A stretch of DNA of 64,000 nucleotides from NCBI GenBank assembly GCA_033026295.1, contig CM065185.1:6200001-6264000 (forward strand), read 5' to 3'. Position 1 is the first letter of the stretch. Every line of letters starts with the position of its first letter. Both the position numbers and the translations under genes were made by a program. The DNA comes from Channa striata. Taxonomy: Eukaryota; Chordata; Actinopteri; Anabantiformes; Channidae. This document shows, piece after piece, positions 10,405-23,500 of this stretch. The notes beneath the pieces are model-generated. The model saw only the letters and a program-made list of their open reading frames with translations. It had not been told where the DNA came from and did no database searches.

Positions 10405-12112
10405 TCAGGCACAGTGACATTTACTGACAATCAAGTCGTTGAAAGGAGTCAGCTTCAACTTTCCCCTGCTGTCATAGTGCATGAGGACCATGGGTTCGTA
10501 GGCTGCCGGCACACAGCAGGGGCGAGGTGTTTCGCCCTTGGTGATCTGGTGCAGCCGAGACTTCACCTGGGTGTGCATGCTAGCCGGTTTGTAGTTGTGG
10601 GGACAGGTGCCGTCACAGTAATGCATGGTGTATTCTGCTGGGGCCACCACCCAGTCCGTCCATCCAATGTCTTTGAAGGACACAGTGACAGACTTCCGGC
10701 AGCACCATCCACGTTCATCGCATTCGTCTTCCTTATTGGAGCGGCGTATCCTGTGTGGAGGGTTGGGCTGCCGGAGGTCTATTTCAAGAGAAATGGTTGG
10801 ATTTATCCCGAGGGCATCTCCACCAGACCCAACCATCCCCACAGCCACAATCAGGGTCTGACCATCAGTTCTCATCCACTTTTCCACCTCAGTGCTAAGG
10901 TCCAACATCACGGTTTCTGTGCTTGAGAAACTGGTACCGATTAGAGAGTCAATTTGTGTCTGTGCAGCAGACTTTACCGGCTTCAAGCCATTGACTTTGA
11001 CTTTTACCTCCTGTGTTACCTCAGGCTGATTTGACAGAGGTTTGTTTAATATCTGCCTGGATATCTTCAGTACTGCCTGAGCCAGTGACAGCTCGGTCTG
11101 GATTTGTGGGATTTTGGAAAAAACGGCTTTGTACCACTGCATCCGTTGAGCTGACTGTAGGTGTCCTCGCCTTTGAAGCCCTTTTAGTGGTTTCACTAAA
11201 ACACACACAAGAAAACATAAGACACAGCTTCATTAGAACCAGAGCTGTCAGCATCACGTACAATGTATATTTAAAGCGTGTTGGGATGGAACAGCTAAAA
11301 GTGAAAAAACAGGAAACTTGTTTTTAAAAAATCAAATGCTTTTCTTTTGAATTGCAGTGCTGTCTAATCACTGGTTTGATGACATTAATAAAAACATGTC
11401 CAAAGTGTACCATTACACACAAGGTGTGCCTGTCACGCTCATGATTTCTAAAGGCTTGCAGGAATGTGTTTGCTTTGTTTACAGGACTGTTTAATGTCTA
11501 TTTTATTCACATAAGAGTGAACTGATAAATTCCACAAAGTCAAACGTCTTTACCTGGAGCACAAACGACAGGGCCGGGAGTTATTTATAGTGCTCATAAC
11601 CACACCAGTTCAATAGCTTTTGTCATCAACTCAGTCACGCTGCAATATTTCTTGCAACCATTTATGAAACTAACCTTTGTACTCCAATTCAGACCTGTAA
11701 AAGTGCCTTTTCTATTCAGTCAACTGTTAAAAAAAAGCTACATCATGGTGCTTCCCTGTCAAACAGAAATCTCACCTGTGGCTGGAAACAGAACTGTAGT
11801 AATGGTAGATTGGCCGTTTTTTACTATGGGCTGAGTGGAGTTTCTTCTCATTTCTCTCAGTTTTTCTTGGTAGAGCTCATACATCTTCCTCAGTTCCTGA
11901 TTTGAGGCCTTTTGGACCGGCGTGGGCTCCCTGTCCACACCCAACAAGCTGAGGATCTCCATCTTCATGGCCTCCAGAAGCAGGATCTTCTGGCTGTCCC
12001 TTCTGTCAACAACAGGTGTGTCATTGTGAGGCTGACTGTCCCCTAAACTGGAAAGGCAGATGAGCAGCAGCAGAGTGCACGGAACAAGTTGAGGTGTGTG
12101 CGATCGGAGCAT
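10405..12112 (-). CDS. gdf15: GDF15-like TGF-beta family cytokine
   Basis: Two exons, complement(11776..12112) and complement(10405..11195), encode a 375-residue preproprotein. The first ATG upstream (12157) has a poor context; the one at 12112 (CACC before ATG) is followed directly by a signal peptide, so it is chosen. The prodomain runs to a basic RIRR furin-type site. The mature part is 111 residues with nine cysteines (paired CC after GW, YCDGTC, PCCVPAAYEPMVL, terminal CHC). GWTDWVVAP, NMH/SMH-type helix and PMVL are family landmarks. Human mature GDF15 is about the same size and shares the CCVPASYNPMVL block. The protein is secreted as a disulfide-linked dimer; in mammals GDF15 is stress-induced and signals through GFRAL-RET. 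Fish receptor use is not shown here. The gene converges on the LRRC25-like gene, supporting GDF15 over inhibin or other family members. Confidence 0.9.
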
Positions 12113-12200
12113 GGTGACTCTGTCAGGTAGGTTTGGTTTGCGAGTGCTGCAGCTCATGAGTGGATGGTCTATGTTATGAATGAAATTCCTGACAAGCTTT

Positions 12201-12208
12201 TATTTATA
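12201..12208 (-). promoter_or_regulatory. TATA box of gdf15
   Basis: TATAAATA on the minus strand, about 90 bases upstream of the chosen ATG at 12112. A start site roughly 30 bases downstream (about 12170-12178) leaves a leader of about 60 bases. A TATA promoter fits an inducible gene. Confidence 0.65.
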
Positions 12209-15200
12209 GAGCTTGTGTGTTGCCACACCCCTGAGGCTGTGATGGGCTCAGTTAGAGCCATATGTCATTATGTGACAACATTTAGCACTATTGTTTGTGT
12301 TGGCAACATATGAGATATCAAATTACAAATCTTAAAAGTTTCCACTTTTTTCTGGCCTTATCAGACATAAAATAAAGAGATTTTCTGGATGAGATTTTTC
12401 ACCTCATTTGTCACCTCAGCGTACTATGTCACCATGATTTTGCAGTTATGTATTTAATCAAATGAATGACCATATGTACAGTTCTAAGAAGAAGACAAAG
12501 TTCAGTTATATTAGCTCCTCCAGGGTTATTGATATGAGGGGCAGTTTATTGAAACCTGTAAGATTTTGACACTGGTCTCTTGCAACCCAACCCAGTGTGC
12601 TTGGAAATACAGTCCAAAGGGGATTTGGAGTTATTGCAATATTGCTACCTCAGCCACTAAAGGCACTAAAATATTTGAACAAATATTACTTTGTTTCTCA
12701 TAGTGACAAAGTGGAAACGTATAGAAAACACAGACAGAAGCATTCGTCTCTGCATCAACCAGCCTACAGAGAAAATGGGTCAAGGTTAAAAACTGAGATT
12801 AAAACTTTTACATTTGTCTACTTGGTTAAATGGATAAATAAACTTAATTTTAGTGACAATCTCCAACAATTCTCTTTATCTATGATAGTATTAATGACAT
12901 AACCACTGAGGACTTTGTCACTGAGCACTCTGCAAACCTGCTGTATTTCAAGTTAGAATGGTTAAAATAGACTAAAATAGAATTTTAAAAACAGATTTCA
13001 ACCTTTACTGTACTCTTTCATCATTGTTTGACAAGCAAAAACTGTCTCCTGTGGACCGTTGCCCAGTGGTTATCAGCATATTACTAGAGAATCGGTCACT
13101 TCTGTCAGTCCGGTAGTTTCCCCACCTTTACACGTCGCTATCTGGGTCACTGACCCTATTCTCTGTATGTGAGGCCATTCCTAACTGAAACAATTATTGA
13201 GTATTAAATATTTCCCTTTCATGTATGGAAAATGTCTATGGATGTGCGTTTATGGAAACTTTGACCAAAAATTATAACATTCTGCCTTTCAGCAACCAGA
13301 TAATGAAAATGTTACATCATAAGGAGTCATAAAAAGTGAAAGGAAAAGGCTAATGAAACGAAAACCACCTGTCAGAGAATTGTATTGTCCAAAAAGCTAC
13401 AAAATCCTCAGCAAGTCCTCTCAATCTACGTTAAAATAAAGTGTTACTATTGGAGCAAGATGTGTGGATTTCTGCGCAGTGAGTCACTGCGATGATGAAA
13501 TAATCATGTGCTTGGCGAGGTGAGCCCAGCTTGCAAGTTTAAAGTGTGTGAAAGGTGTAAAGTGACTCATACAAACTGGCACTGTTGTTCAAACCATCAT
13601 GTGAGATTGTCTCTCTTTGTGTTTCTCTGGTGTGTCTGTTTCTCATTTTCATCTCTTTGACAGACTGTTGTAAACAGAGAGACAAAAATGCACAAAACCA
13701 CAGACTCAGCTTGACAGAGAAGTTCCTGTAGAATGTTACTAGGTTTCATCACACACTTTGATAACAGGCTGCAGAGATGTTGGCTGGTATAAAATCAGAT
13801 AAAGAAGAATATGACTGCGCACTGATGTCATGTGAAATGGTTGCATGTCTTGATACTTGGAGGATAAGAGATGATTTGAGCACGTGCCAGATGATTAACA
13901 GGACACCAAATCATTTGAAAGTAATTCCTGCATAAAATGTAATTTCGATGTGTTTTATTTTTTTCTCATTCTTTTCTTCTCTTGTGTAATAGTTTTGTTT
14001 TGTTGCCTCAGGTCAAACAGGAAACAGTCTGAAGATAAGGTACTTCTCTGGCGAACTGCTTACGACTCAGACATGCAAACTGTGACAACTTTGTTCACAA
14101 AGAGCAATCAGTTGTGCAAGCTTAAAGCACCAAAAATAAAGTGGAGGTGCTTTTTAAACAGTTATAATTAATTATTATCTATCATTTCACATCATACAGA
14201 GTGATGTAAAGAGGATAAACACACATTTCATTCATATTTGGTGTGACCATCACAGTTTTTATGGTACTTTGCAGGTAGGTTGTTGAAAGCATTGGAGAAT
14301 TCGATCCGTCTCAGTGTCCAGACTCAACAGAATGACGCTGAGATCAGGCTTCTGTGGGTGTTATAGCATCTGTTGCAGGAATATTTGTTCTTGTCTCTGA
14401 AGGTGCACTCCAGCTAAATGTTCATGGACATGCTGCAGAATTTATTTTGTAGAAATCAAACACTTCCATAATGCTATTGTTAGGTGCAGAACAGGTGTTA
14501 TGAATATTTATACTCCATTCTACTACTTTTTAGTGATTCTTTCTTTTCCAGACATTGCAGGTTTTCAGGTTTTGTAAGGATTAATTCTACTGTATTTCCA
14601 GTGGCATTGGGGCGGGACACACTTGGAGGGGAGAGTCATGAAGGGGTTTGCTAGAGCTACAGCCCCGTGGCGCCCCCTTGTGCCCGACAGGCGATAGTAC
14701 ACAGCTTCAAACTGAAAACTAACCTGAAACACATATGAAGAGTTCCTTAGGCAGCGGATAGAAGGAAACCAATTGAATCCTATCGTCCAGAATGGAGTTT
14801 TACGAGCCAATGTTGCTGTTTGGTGGCTCAGGATTTGAAATCAAGACTTGTATAGAACTATACAACATACACTTCACATAAAACAATTTGAGAGTTTTTA
14901 AAGCCCACATTTCCACCAAACAAATAAAGAAATAAAAAAACCTAAATTAAAAAATAAGGGGAAAAAGCTCTGTATGATTGGAATCACTGTGGCTTCTGAG
15001 AACAAGGAATGATTCAAGTCCCCTCTAGCTCACATAAAGGGACATGTGACATCACAGGACAACAGACTATATCCATTGTTGTGTATGGGATAACATGGTG
15101 CCACTGGGTGACGGTTCAGATCAATCTCTGCATCTCATCAAAGAACAATTGTTGTTCCTCCTCTCGCTGACCAGCTTTCATTCCCCTGATACTGGGCTAT

Positions 15201-15279
15201 GTGACATTAACTGTGACTTTAAGTCCTGCCTGTGGCAGAACATATGGAAACAAGAGGAGGGCTTATGTTTGTGTGTGTG

Positions 15280-15317
<38 letters not shown>

Positions 15318-15600
15318 AGGGGGGTAATGTTCACCTTCATTCCTTTGCAGCTGCAGGTTGCAGACACTCCCGTATCATAGTGACCACATAAGCATAAGAC
15401 TGACGAGAACACACGAGACCAAGTTTCTCTGGGGCCTGGAGTGAAGTGGAGGAAACCTGATCTTTTCAGTGTTTGTGTAGATATGAACTTTGACCTGAGA
15501 AATACCAGTTCAACCAGTGTTTTGCATTTAACAGCTGACCACAGAATATGAATAAGGTGGCGGTGGGAACAACACAACTTCTAATGTCAAGGTCTAGACT
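12209..15600. other. Intergenic region between gdf15 and mast3
   Basis: The two genes are divergent, so this 3.4 kb holds both upstream regions. I see no coding exon. A GC-elevated patch at about 14600-14700 and a (TG)n tract at 15270-15316 stand out; the rest is AT-rich. Confidence 0.6.
15270..15316. repeat. (TG)n microsatellite upstream of mast3
   Basis: Interrupted TG/GT dinucleotide run about 300 bases before the mast3 distal first exon. Confidence 0.97.
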
Positions 15601-15605
15601 GACAC

Positions 15606-15826
15606 TCCCCCCCACCCCCCCCACCACCCCCCCCCCCCCACCTCCTCCCTCCCTCTCTCTCGATCAGGTGATCGGGAGCCGGCGTTGATCGTGCTGCTCG
15701 CCCCGGGGAGGAGGAGGTGGAGAAGGTGGCGGCAGCAGGAAGGAGCTCCATCATTTCCCGGGGAGAGGACGGAGCGCAGCATGGGCTGAGCGGAGATCCG
15801 ATCTGGGGTTTCTGTTCTTGTCTCCT
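15606..15826 (+). promoter_or_regulatory. Distal mast3 promoter and 5' leader
   Basis: A long cytosine tract (about 15606-15640) is followed by a CT stretch and a CpG-rich segment with several CGG/CCGG groups, ending at the mast3 ATG. No TATA box is apparent. A two-codon upstream ORF (ATG GGC TGA) sits at 15781-15789 in strong context. The C tract could form an i-motif, and its complement a G-quadruplex. Confidence 0.55.
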
Positions 15827-18800
15827 ATGATGGACGAGCCGAATATCCTGAGACGCCGAGGTCTTCAGGTAAATGGACTGTTTCCGTGAAAACGGGTTTC
15901 TACGACAATAACGATGGAGATGTGAGGCATTTGTCCAGGAATTGCTTGGTTTATGTAGCTGTCGATTCGTAACAATTAGCCTGCACTTTATTTTAAAGCC
16001 CATTGTATTTATTTTTATTCCTAAATACATTGATTTTTTTTCTGATGTCCATTCAGCAGAAGAGGCAGTGGCACCATCAGGACTCCATGAATTGTAGTAA
16101 TGAATGCTCACACTGCAGCTCATGTCTGTGCTGTGGATCTGGGCTTGTGTCTTTCTTTTTGAGCTCTTCATTGGTGCTTTGGAGAATCTAGTTGCCTTGG
16201 TGATAGGAGCACAAAACCCAAGGGTTCCTTCAGGATTGGCAGAAACATCCCTTTAATCTTCTCCAGGGTGCCATGTTTATTTCTGAGGGAGGTCCAAAAC
16301 GGGAATAATGAAGTGGGCTTTTCTTTTCCTCCAGTTCATTCATTAGTATGTTTTGTGCATAAATGAAGTAGTGAAAGCTGCGTTGTTTCTACCGTGTGTC
16401 GGCTGTGGAGGAGGTGATGGGGATTTGATTAAAAGACTCACCAGCCCAGAATGGGTGTTTCTTTTTAATTATAGCCATACTATAACCTTCTTTACTACAC
16501 AATCGTCTGCAGTTTAGATTTAGGAGCCACCCTGTGATTTCTGAACATGTAAGTGACTGTATTCAGGTTTGATTTCATGTCTCACTTTAGTGCTCTTATT
16601 AAAAGGCACAACATAACATTGATGTACAAAAAGTAAACAAGCATTCCTCACTATTTAACAAATCTCAGTCGACAAAAGCAGTTTTGCCATTGCCTGAGCT
16701 CAATAACGGTGGTCAGGCAAGTGAGGTTTTGTACATCCTGTTCATTAAATTGCCAGAAGACAGAGTTATCATGCAAGAAACTAGGTCATGCTGCAGAAAA
16801 TGATATTTACAATGCACAGAAATGAAGATAAGTGGGAGTGACAGAAGCACTTATGGCAACCCAACTCCCCCTTCTACACTGTATGAATAAAGGTTAAAAC
16901 AAAAAAATTCTCATTATCATCACTGTTTATTTTCAGGTGTCATGTTTTTATAAAAGCAGAAATGTACTAAAAAATGAAAATAATGTGTCCTTTGATTAGA
17001 AAAAAGACTTTTTTTCACTAAGCACTCAAACAATAAACATGTCAAAGAGCAACAGCTGATATCTGCATTCTTAACAATACTGAAAAAATAATGTTTGTAA
17101 ATTAATTTTAATTAAATGAACTGAGTTTCCTGTTCTTCTATTCTAGAAAGAACTGAGTCTCCCTCGCAGGGGAAACGTGTAAGTATTATTATCTTATTTA
17201 TTCTGTGTGCTCTGTGTCTGTTGACTCAGCTTCCTCTTCAAACTAGAGCAGCCAGGTGTCACTAGTTTGCTTTATTGTGCATGCATGCAATGATTTCAAG
17301 TCAGTATACATTTACTCAGCGCTCTGAAAGGACATATGGGATGAAGGAACCACTGAAGGTGCTTGTGAGGATTTTCTGACTGGCTGAGCAGCCCCACCTC
17401 TCACACAGGTTTTAGGATAGCAGAGATGGAGATAAGGTGCAAAAACAGCCGGATACTATAACAGTGGGAAGCTACTTCCCAGTGTGTGCAAATCAAAATG
17501 TTGTATGTTCAATGTTCCATCTCTTACTGCTAAAAATAATATTACAGGCCAGTGGTCTGACTTGGTATTAGTTGTCTATCTTTTTCCTGTTTATAATTTC
17601 ATTGGCTTATAACAGATACGATTTTTTGCACAGTTCCAAATAAATTTTAATCATTAGAGGAGTGACACGCATGAACAGCCTGAAGAACCTTGATTGTTAG
17701 TTTGCTGTTCACAGTAAAATTGTCCAATTCAGAACAACATCAGTCACTTCATTAACACTAACCTGTTCAGGTTTTTTCCTTGTCTTGTCTGTAAGTCAGA
17801 GGAAATGTCAGAGTCACAGAAAATATTAGCGGCTTATCACAGCCGACAGATTTTAAGTTTTTCAGTTTTTTAAGGCATTTGTGTTGTTTACTTACAGCTT
17901 TTTCCCTTATAGTAAACAAGGAAATATTAAGTTACATGTGTTGCATCAGGACCAATGTTTGTCTGCCTGGGTGGAGTATTGATTGTACTGTTAATACCTC
18001 ATTACAGTTTTGGGTCATTGATTAAAATGAATTATTGCACACGTATGGACAAACCACTAAAAATTTAACTTTCTGTGCCCTCTTATTACCTTCTTATTGA
18101 TTTTGCAAATATTTCTGTATCATATCCAGTGCTGTGAAAAAGTATTTGCACTAATAGCTAGTTGTGCCACCCTTGGTGACAACAACTGCAGTCTAATGTT
18201 TGCATATCTCGCAATGAGCCAGAATTTTGACCAACTGTTCTTTGGAGAATTATTTTAATTCATCCACACTGGAGTGTTTTCAAGCATGAACGGCCTATTT
18301 AAGGTCATACAACAGTATCTCAAGCTGATTTAAATCTGGGCTTTGACTTGACCATTCTAAAACCATAATTGTGTGTGTGTGTGTTTATTTTTATTTTTTT
18401 GAGCCATTCAGAGTGAACTGGGATCAGTGTCCTGCTGCATAACCCAAATGTGTTTGAGCTTGAAGTCGCGAACGTATGGATGGACAATTCATTGTTCCAT
18501 TAATTACAAAAGCCCCAGACCATCACACTACCACCACCATGTTTGACTGTTTGTATGATCTTTATACCAGATGTAACTGGACGCACACTTTTCAGAAAGT
18601 TCAACTTTTGTCTCATCCACCCGCAGAATATTTGCCCTAACGTCAATGTTTTTTGACAAAGACAATCTTTTGTGTTCTTTATAGTCAGCACTGGCTTTTG
18701 CCCTAGAACCATGAATGTCATTTTTGCGCAGTCACACTGATATTTAACTGAGGCAAGTGAGGCCTGCAGCTCATAAGATGTTGTTCTGGGTTCTTTTATG

Positions 18801-20521
18801 AGCTCCTAGATGAGTTGTTGTGCTGTTTTAGTAATTTTGGTAGCCTTGCCACTCCTAGGAAGGTTTCCCACTGTTCCATGCCTTCTTTATTTGTAGATAA
18901 TTGCTCTCCCTGTGGTTTGCTGGAGTCCCAAAGCCTTAGAATGACTGTAATCCTTTCCAGACTGATACATGTCAATTACTTTGTTTCTCATCTGTCCTTG
19001 TATTTCTTTAGATCATGATGTGTTTCTTTTTTGAGGTATTTTAGCATGCTCACCTCTTTGATACTGGCTCTATTTAAGTGATTTTTATGATTCAACAGGT
19101 ATGTGAGTAGTCACAATTCATTCATGACTAAACAGGGGCATTACTTTTGCATACAGGGCCAGGCAGGCATGGTCAGTTTTTTTCCCTTAAAAAGTTAAAT
19201 CATGATTTAATTACTGCAATTTGTATTTTCGCTGGTTGTCTTTGTATAACATCAAAATTTGTTTGATGATCAGAAAAATTTAGGTGTGACAAATATACAA
19301 AAATAAAACGTATACGCCTTCGTATCCTATTTTTTGTTTCTTTATAATATTGAGTGAGTAAATAGGTTAACAGTAGCCTAGATTTGATTTCAGTTTTATC
19401 TCAAGTAGTGGATTCCTTCCTGTGATCATGCTCTGTAACACACAATCAAATCCATGAAAATCACATGAGCATGTTGACATACACTGACGGCAACAATGCG
19501 ACATTTACAACTACTCGTAAACCTAAAAGCAATTAATGGAACCTCGACGTGGCAAGCTATGCATATCGTACCTCTCTTTTAGATATTATTGCATACGCGT
19601 ATAAATTGGTTGGGATTATGGTATCTCTAAAATATATATTTTCGTCTCTTTTTCTTTATGGTGGTTTATTTGCGTTCCAGTCGTAACGGCCAAACTTCCC
19701 GGCAGTGCCTGAAGGCATCACTCGTTTAGCTCCTCCTCCGGCGCGAGCTGTCGCGGCTGCGCAGTGCGGCGCTGGGGTTGCTCTTGGAAAGTTTGTATCA
19801 CCATATGTATTTTGGCGAAGCCATATCTCGGTGATGATGCGTCCTGCTTGAGGCGTTTGGAAATAACCTTTGCTGCCAAAGGAGACAACGAGTGGAACGG
19901 ACATGGACGCTGCAGCTGCTCAGTAGCAGCGGGCCGCTGTGCCGCGTGTCGGGGGTCACTTTGTCACCAAGCTGAATGGAGTTTGTGCCGTCGGACACTG
20001 CGCACCGGGCTAACGTTAGCTGGCTAACGCCAACCAGCAACAACAACTCACCGGAGAGGCGCTTCGCCGCGATGCTCCCTCTTTAACCGGAGGCTGGTTC
20101 TCACATCTGGATTGACTTCATCAGTCACCACCGCCATGTCGGACCAAAACTACTACTGGACGGTGTTGCCGAGCTACAAAACTAGTTTTGTGACTGGGGC
20201 AATGATGAAGAGATCGAAAAGGTAACGGCCACCCCACACAAACGCAGCCTCTTTGCATTAGAGATGGGAAACGTCTGCTCTGCATGTCGGTGTCATGAGC
20301 TTCCCGCAGGGCTGGTGACAAACGGCAATTTGTTGAACGTCTGTGTTTGAGCTGTTCGATTCCCAGCGACACCACCACGGTGTCCGGGACGTTCTCCGAG
20401 TGCAGCTCCGTCTGACACATTCACACGGGCGTCTGTGATATCCGACAATATGTTACAGTGTGTGTCGGTTACATCCGCCCTACTTTTTGTTGCTGACGGA
20501 AAAACGTGGCCATCGCAGAGT

Positions 20522-20558
<37 letters not shown>

Positions 20559-23500
20559 GCAGACTGCATTGTCTGCTGCCAGCTGTCGCATAAAGCGACA
20601 CGAAGTCCCGGTGTTGATCGATATGTGATGGGATTATAGGATCAGCCCTCCCTAAGTAAAACCGAATCATTTACCTTTCGTGCCCTGTAAGGGCTTTACA
20701 TTGGAATGTCTGTTTAATCTATTTTGTCAAATATAGATCATCTTACAGGATGCATTTGTTTTTCGCTGCTTCCATTGACAGAAACTGCATCATTGACGCA
20801 AAGCGACGGTTATATATTTTACCTGTGTTATATGGTTTCCTCTCACTACTGTATATCCTTTGATCCTTCATCATTTTTGTTTCATGTAGCTAGGGAAAAT
20901 GAATCGGTCGTGTACCATTCAACACAGGCTGGCTTTGAATCATACACACGTGAAAAATTCAGGCCAACTTTTCAGTGGCCATATTAATCATCCTTCATGG
21001 CTGCCCGAAAGGCCTCCACAGTTCACATCTGATGGTCCCACATATAAGAAGCCATATATCTGCTCATGAGAAGGCTTTCACGTGGTCATGACGATACAGT
21101 GATGCATTCATTCCATTTTTTGTGTGTGTCTAGTGAAAAGAGAGTGTCTCTTTATTTAATCTATTGATAAGGACATAATTGTAAATGCCCATAGTGCTGT
21201 ATAACCCAAAGTCAAGCACTTATTTGCTCAGCGTGTTCTCTCTTACTTTGACATCTCTGTCAACTTCTGTCCTTTTGGGTTGGGGGACATATTCTGTGTT
21301 ATTGTGCCTCAGCAACGACCCAGAAACGTCAGGCTCTGTTGATGTCTCAGCCCATAAATTATTTTAGGTCACTGACAGAGAGAAACAGAGATCGTAATGG
21401 CATCACTGGGATGAAACTGAGGGCATGATGGAATTACACAAAATGTGAATGTTAAAAGGCTAAACAATTAAAAAGCTCAGCTTCTATTCTGAATGAGGAC
21501 TTACCACAAAGTGTCAGGCATAAATAATCCTGCAGGTACCAATTACACAAAAATACACAGAATGTGAACAAAAAACATTTGTATGGTAAATAAACTTTGC
21601 GTCTGCCAGCTTTTAAACAAGTCTGTCAAAAACCCCTTTTTTATATGACGTAAACAAGGCTGATCGTTTAAAGAAGCACAGAAGAAACCGGCTGATGGTT
21701 GAATTTATAGAAAAAAATGCAGAGGAACAAAATAGAATAAATTTCACAAAACCGTTTTCCACTCTGTCACGTTAAAATACTTCCACACAAACCTAACCTC
21801 AATGGAACATTGTTAATGCTGGAGTGTTGAAGCATGCTGCATAGTTCTTACTCCTCATCACTTGCATTTCCACTGTTTTTGTAATGTTTGAGGTCAGAAG
21901 TTTTTTGTTCTGAGTACAAGAGCAAAATAATTATGATTGGTTTAATTATTCCTGAATCATCATCCAAAACTAATCCAGGTGTTCTGTGTGTATAAAAAAT
22001 ATTACCATTATCCTTACAGTTATCAGTCTTTCACCTGACAAGCTTATAGGTTAATTGTGTTTTCTTGTATGCAATGATTTATTGCACAGAAGAAAAACTG
22101 GTAAATAATAATGTGCTACTACCTTTTTTTTTGCCTCTGCCCACAGTTCCCGTAACAACAAGAGAAGGAGTTTGGCAGTTGGCACCCCATCTCCCACACT
22201 CTCAAGACCCCTTTCACCTCTCCCACTTGCCACAGGTACTTGTTTGTTGTTTTTATTTGTCCGTCTGTTCAACATAATGTGGAATATAATTTGGCATTTA
22301 GACTGGATCTTCATTAGGCAGTCAAGTGAAGATAGTTGCCCATAGGATAATAATAATAATAATAATAATAGTTTTTCTCCTCATGATAAAATGTTGCATG
22401 TAGCTTTCGCTAGGTTACTCATTTAGCTGTCCTTAAAGCTACATGGAAAATCATTGATTCTTTCAGTGACTCTGGGTGTATCAGACATTTTTCCTTGGGG
22501 GGTTAAAATGAAAATCCTAACTGGTTCCGGAGTGTATGATTGCCATCAACAACAGGACTTGTGTATAACCCATAAATAGTGATCTACACAGTTTCCTTTA
22601 TCTTCTACACATTTGTGAAGTTTATTTTTGTGTGTACTACTCCTCAGCTGGCAGCAGTCCTTCAGAGAGTCCCCGAAATGTCTCCGCCAGCACCTCTGCC
22701 AACTTCCAGTTTGCCCGCAGGTATGAATGAACTTGCATGCTTTTTGAAATTGATTTAGTCTAAAGTCCTTCAGCTCGGTCAACGTACTGCTGTAGGGTTT
22801 TCTTTTTTTAAACATAGTCATAGAGAACTGCTAAAATGAATTGAATTCAAAACATATGCAAATGTTTAGATTACAGTAGGTTCATATGAATTGATAAGAT
22901 AATTTGGATAGAAATAACCAAAACCATCTCATTAATTAAACACAGTGCCAATATTGCTTAATTATTTTCTACAGGAAAAAAAGCAGATATCGTTATACTT
23001 TTTTTTGGGTGTGTGTGCTTGGTTATGTTTCCTAAGTTTTTTTTTTTATCCATTCGGATAACAGCAACATACCCTGTTTGTTCGTCTATTTATTTATTTG
23101 AACCTTATAGTTAAGCAAGGTACTGTATAAGCAAGTCCAACCAACTGAAAGGCACCAGGGCCTCTTTCTGGACATGGATTTTGGCATTTGTCAAGCCAAT
23201 TAAGGCAGCAAGTCAGTGCATGCATTCATTACTCAGAGCTGCTGTGATTATGGGGAATACTTGCAGAAGTTCCCTTCTCTCTTCTCTTCTGCTCCTGCAA
23301 CTGCATAAAGACTCAGTAGGATTTAAAAAGACAGTAGAACTTGTATCACGTTTCAGTAGCAGAAAATAGTGTTTCCAACATTGTAGTAAGGAGGACTAGA
23401 CAAAACAACAACATATAGACCCATAAAGGAGATGATAAACAAATATATATGTAGGCACTTTACCAATATGCGTCATAGTTATCTCAAGTATCACCTGTAA

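Larger units (their letters stand above)
15869..22146 (+). other. mast3 5' introns
   Basis: About 6.3 kb between the distal first exon and the first common exon. It contains the small second exon (17147-17178), a decayed Tc1-like element (18127-19315), the proximal promoter and alternative exon, and a (GT)n tract. No other coding exon is seen. Confidence 0.75.

Noticed and set aside
10366..10926. 186-codon plus-strand ORF
   Set aside because: It is the antisense shadow of the gdf15 second exon.
14565..14810. 81-codon minus-strand ORF in a GC-elevated patch
   Set aside because: No recognised domain, no convincing splice sites, and the patch may be an old repeat; not enough to call a gene.
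15587..16171. 194-codon minus-strand ORF opposite mast3 exon 1
   Set aside because: It ends in a glycine run coming from the C tract and is antisense to a supported first exon.
18500..18721. Minus-strand ORF as a host gene
   Set aside because: It is Tc1 transposase debris (HGGGSVMVWG), not a host gene.
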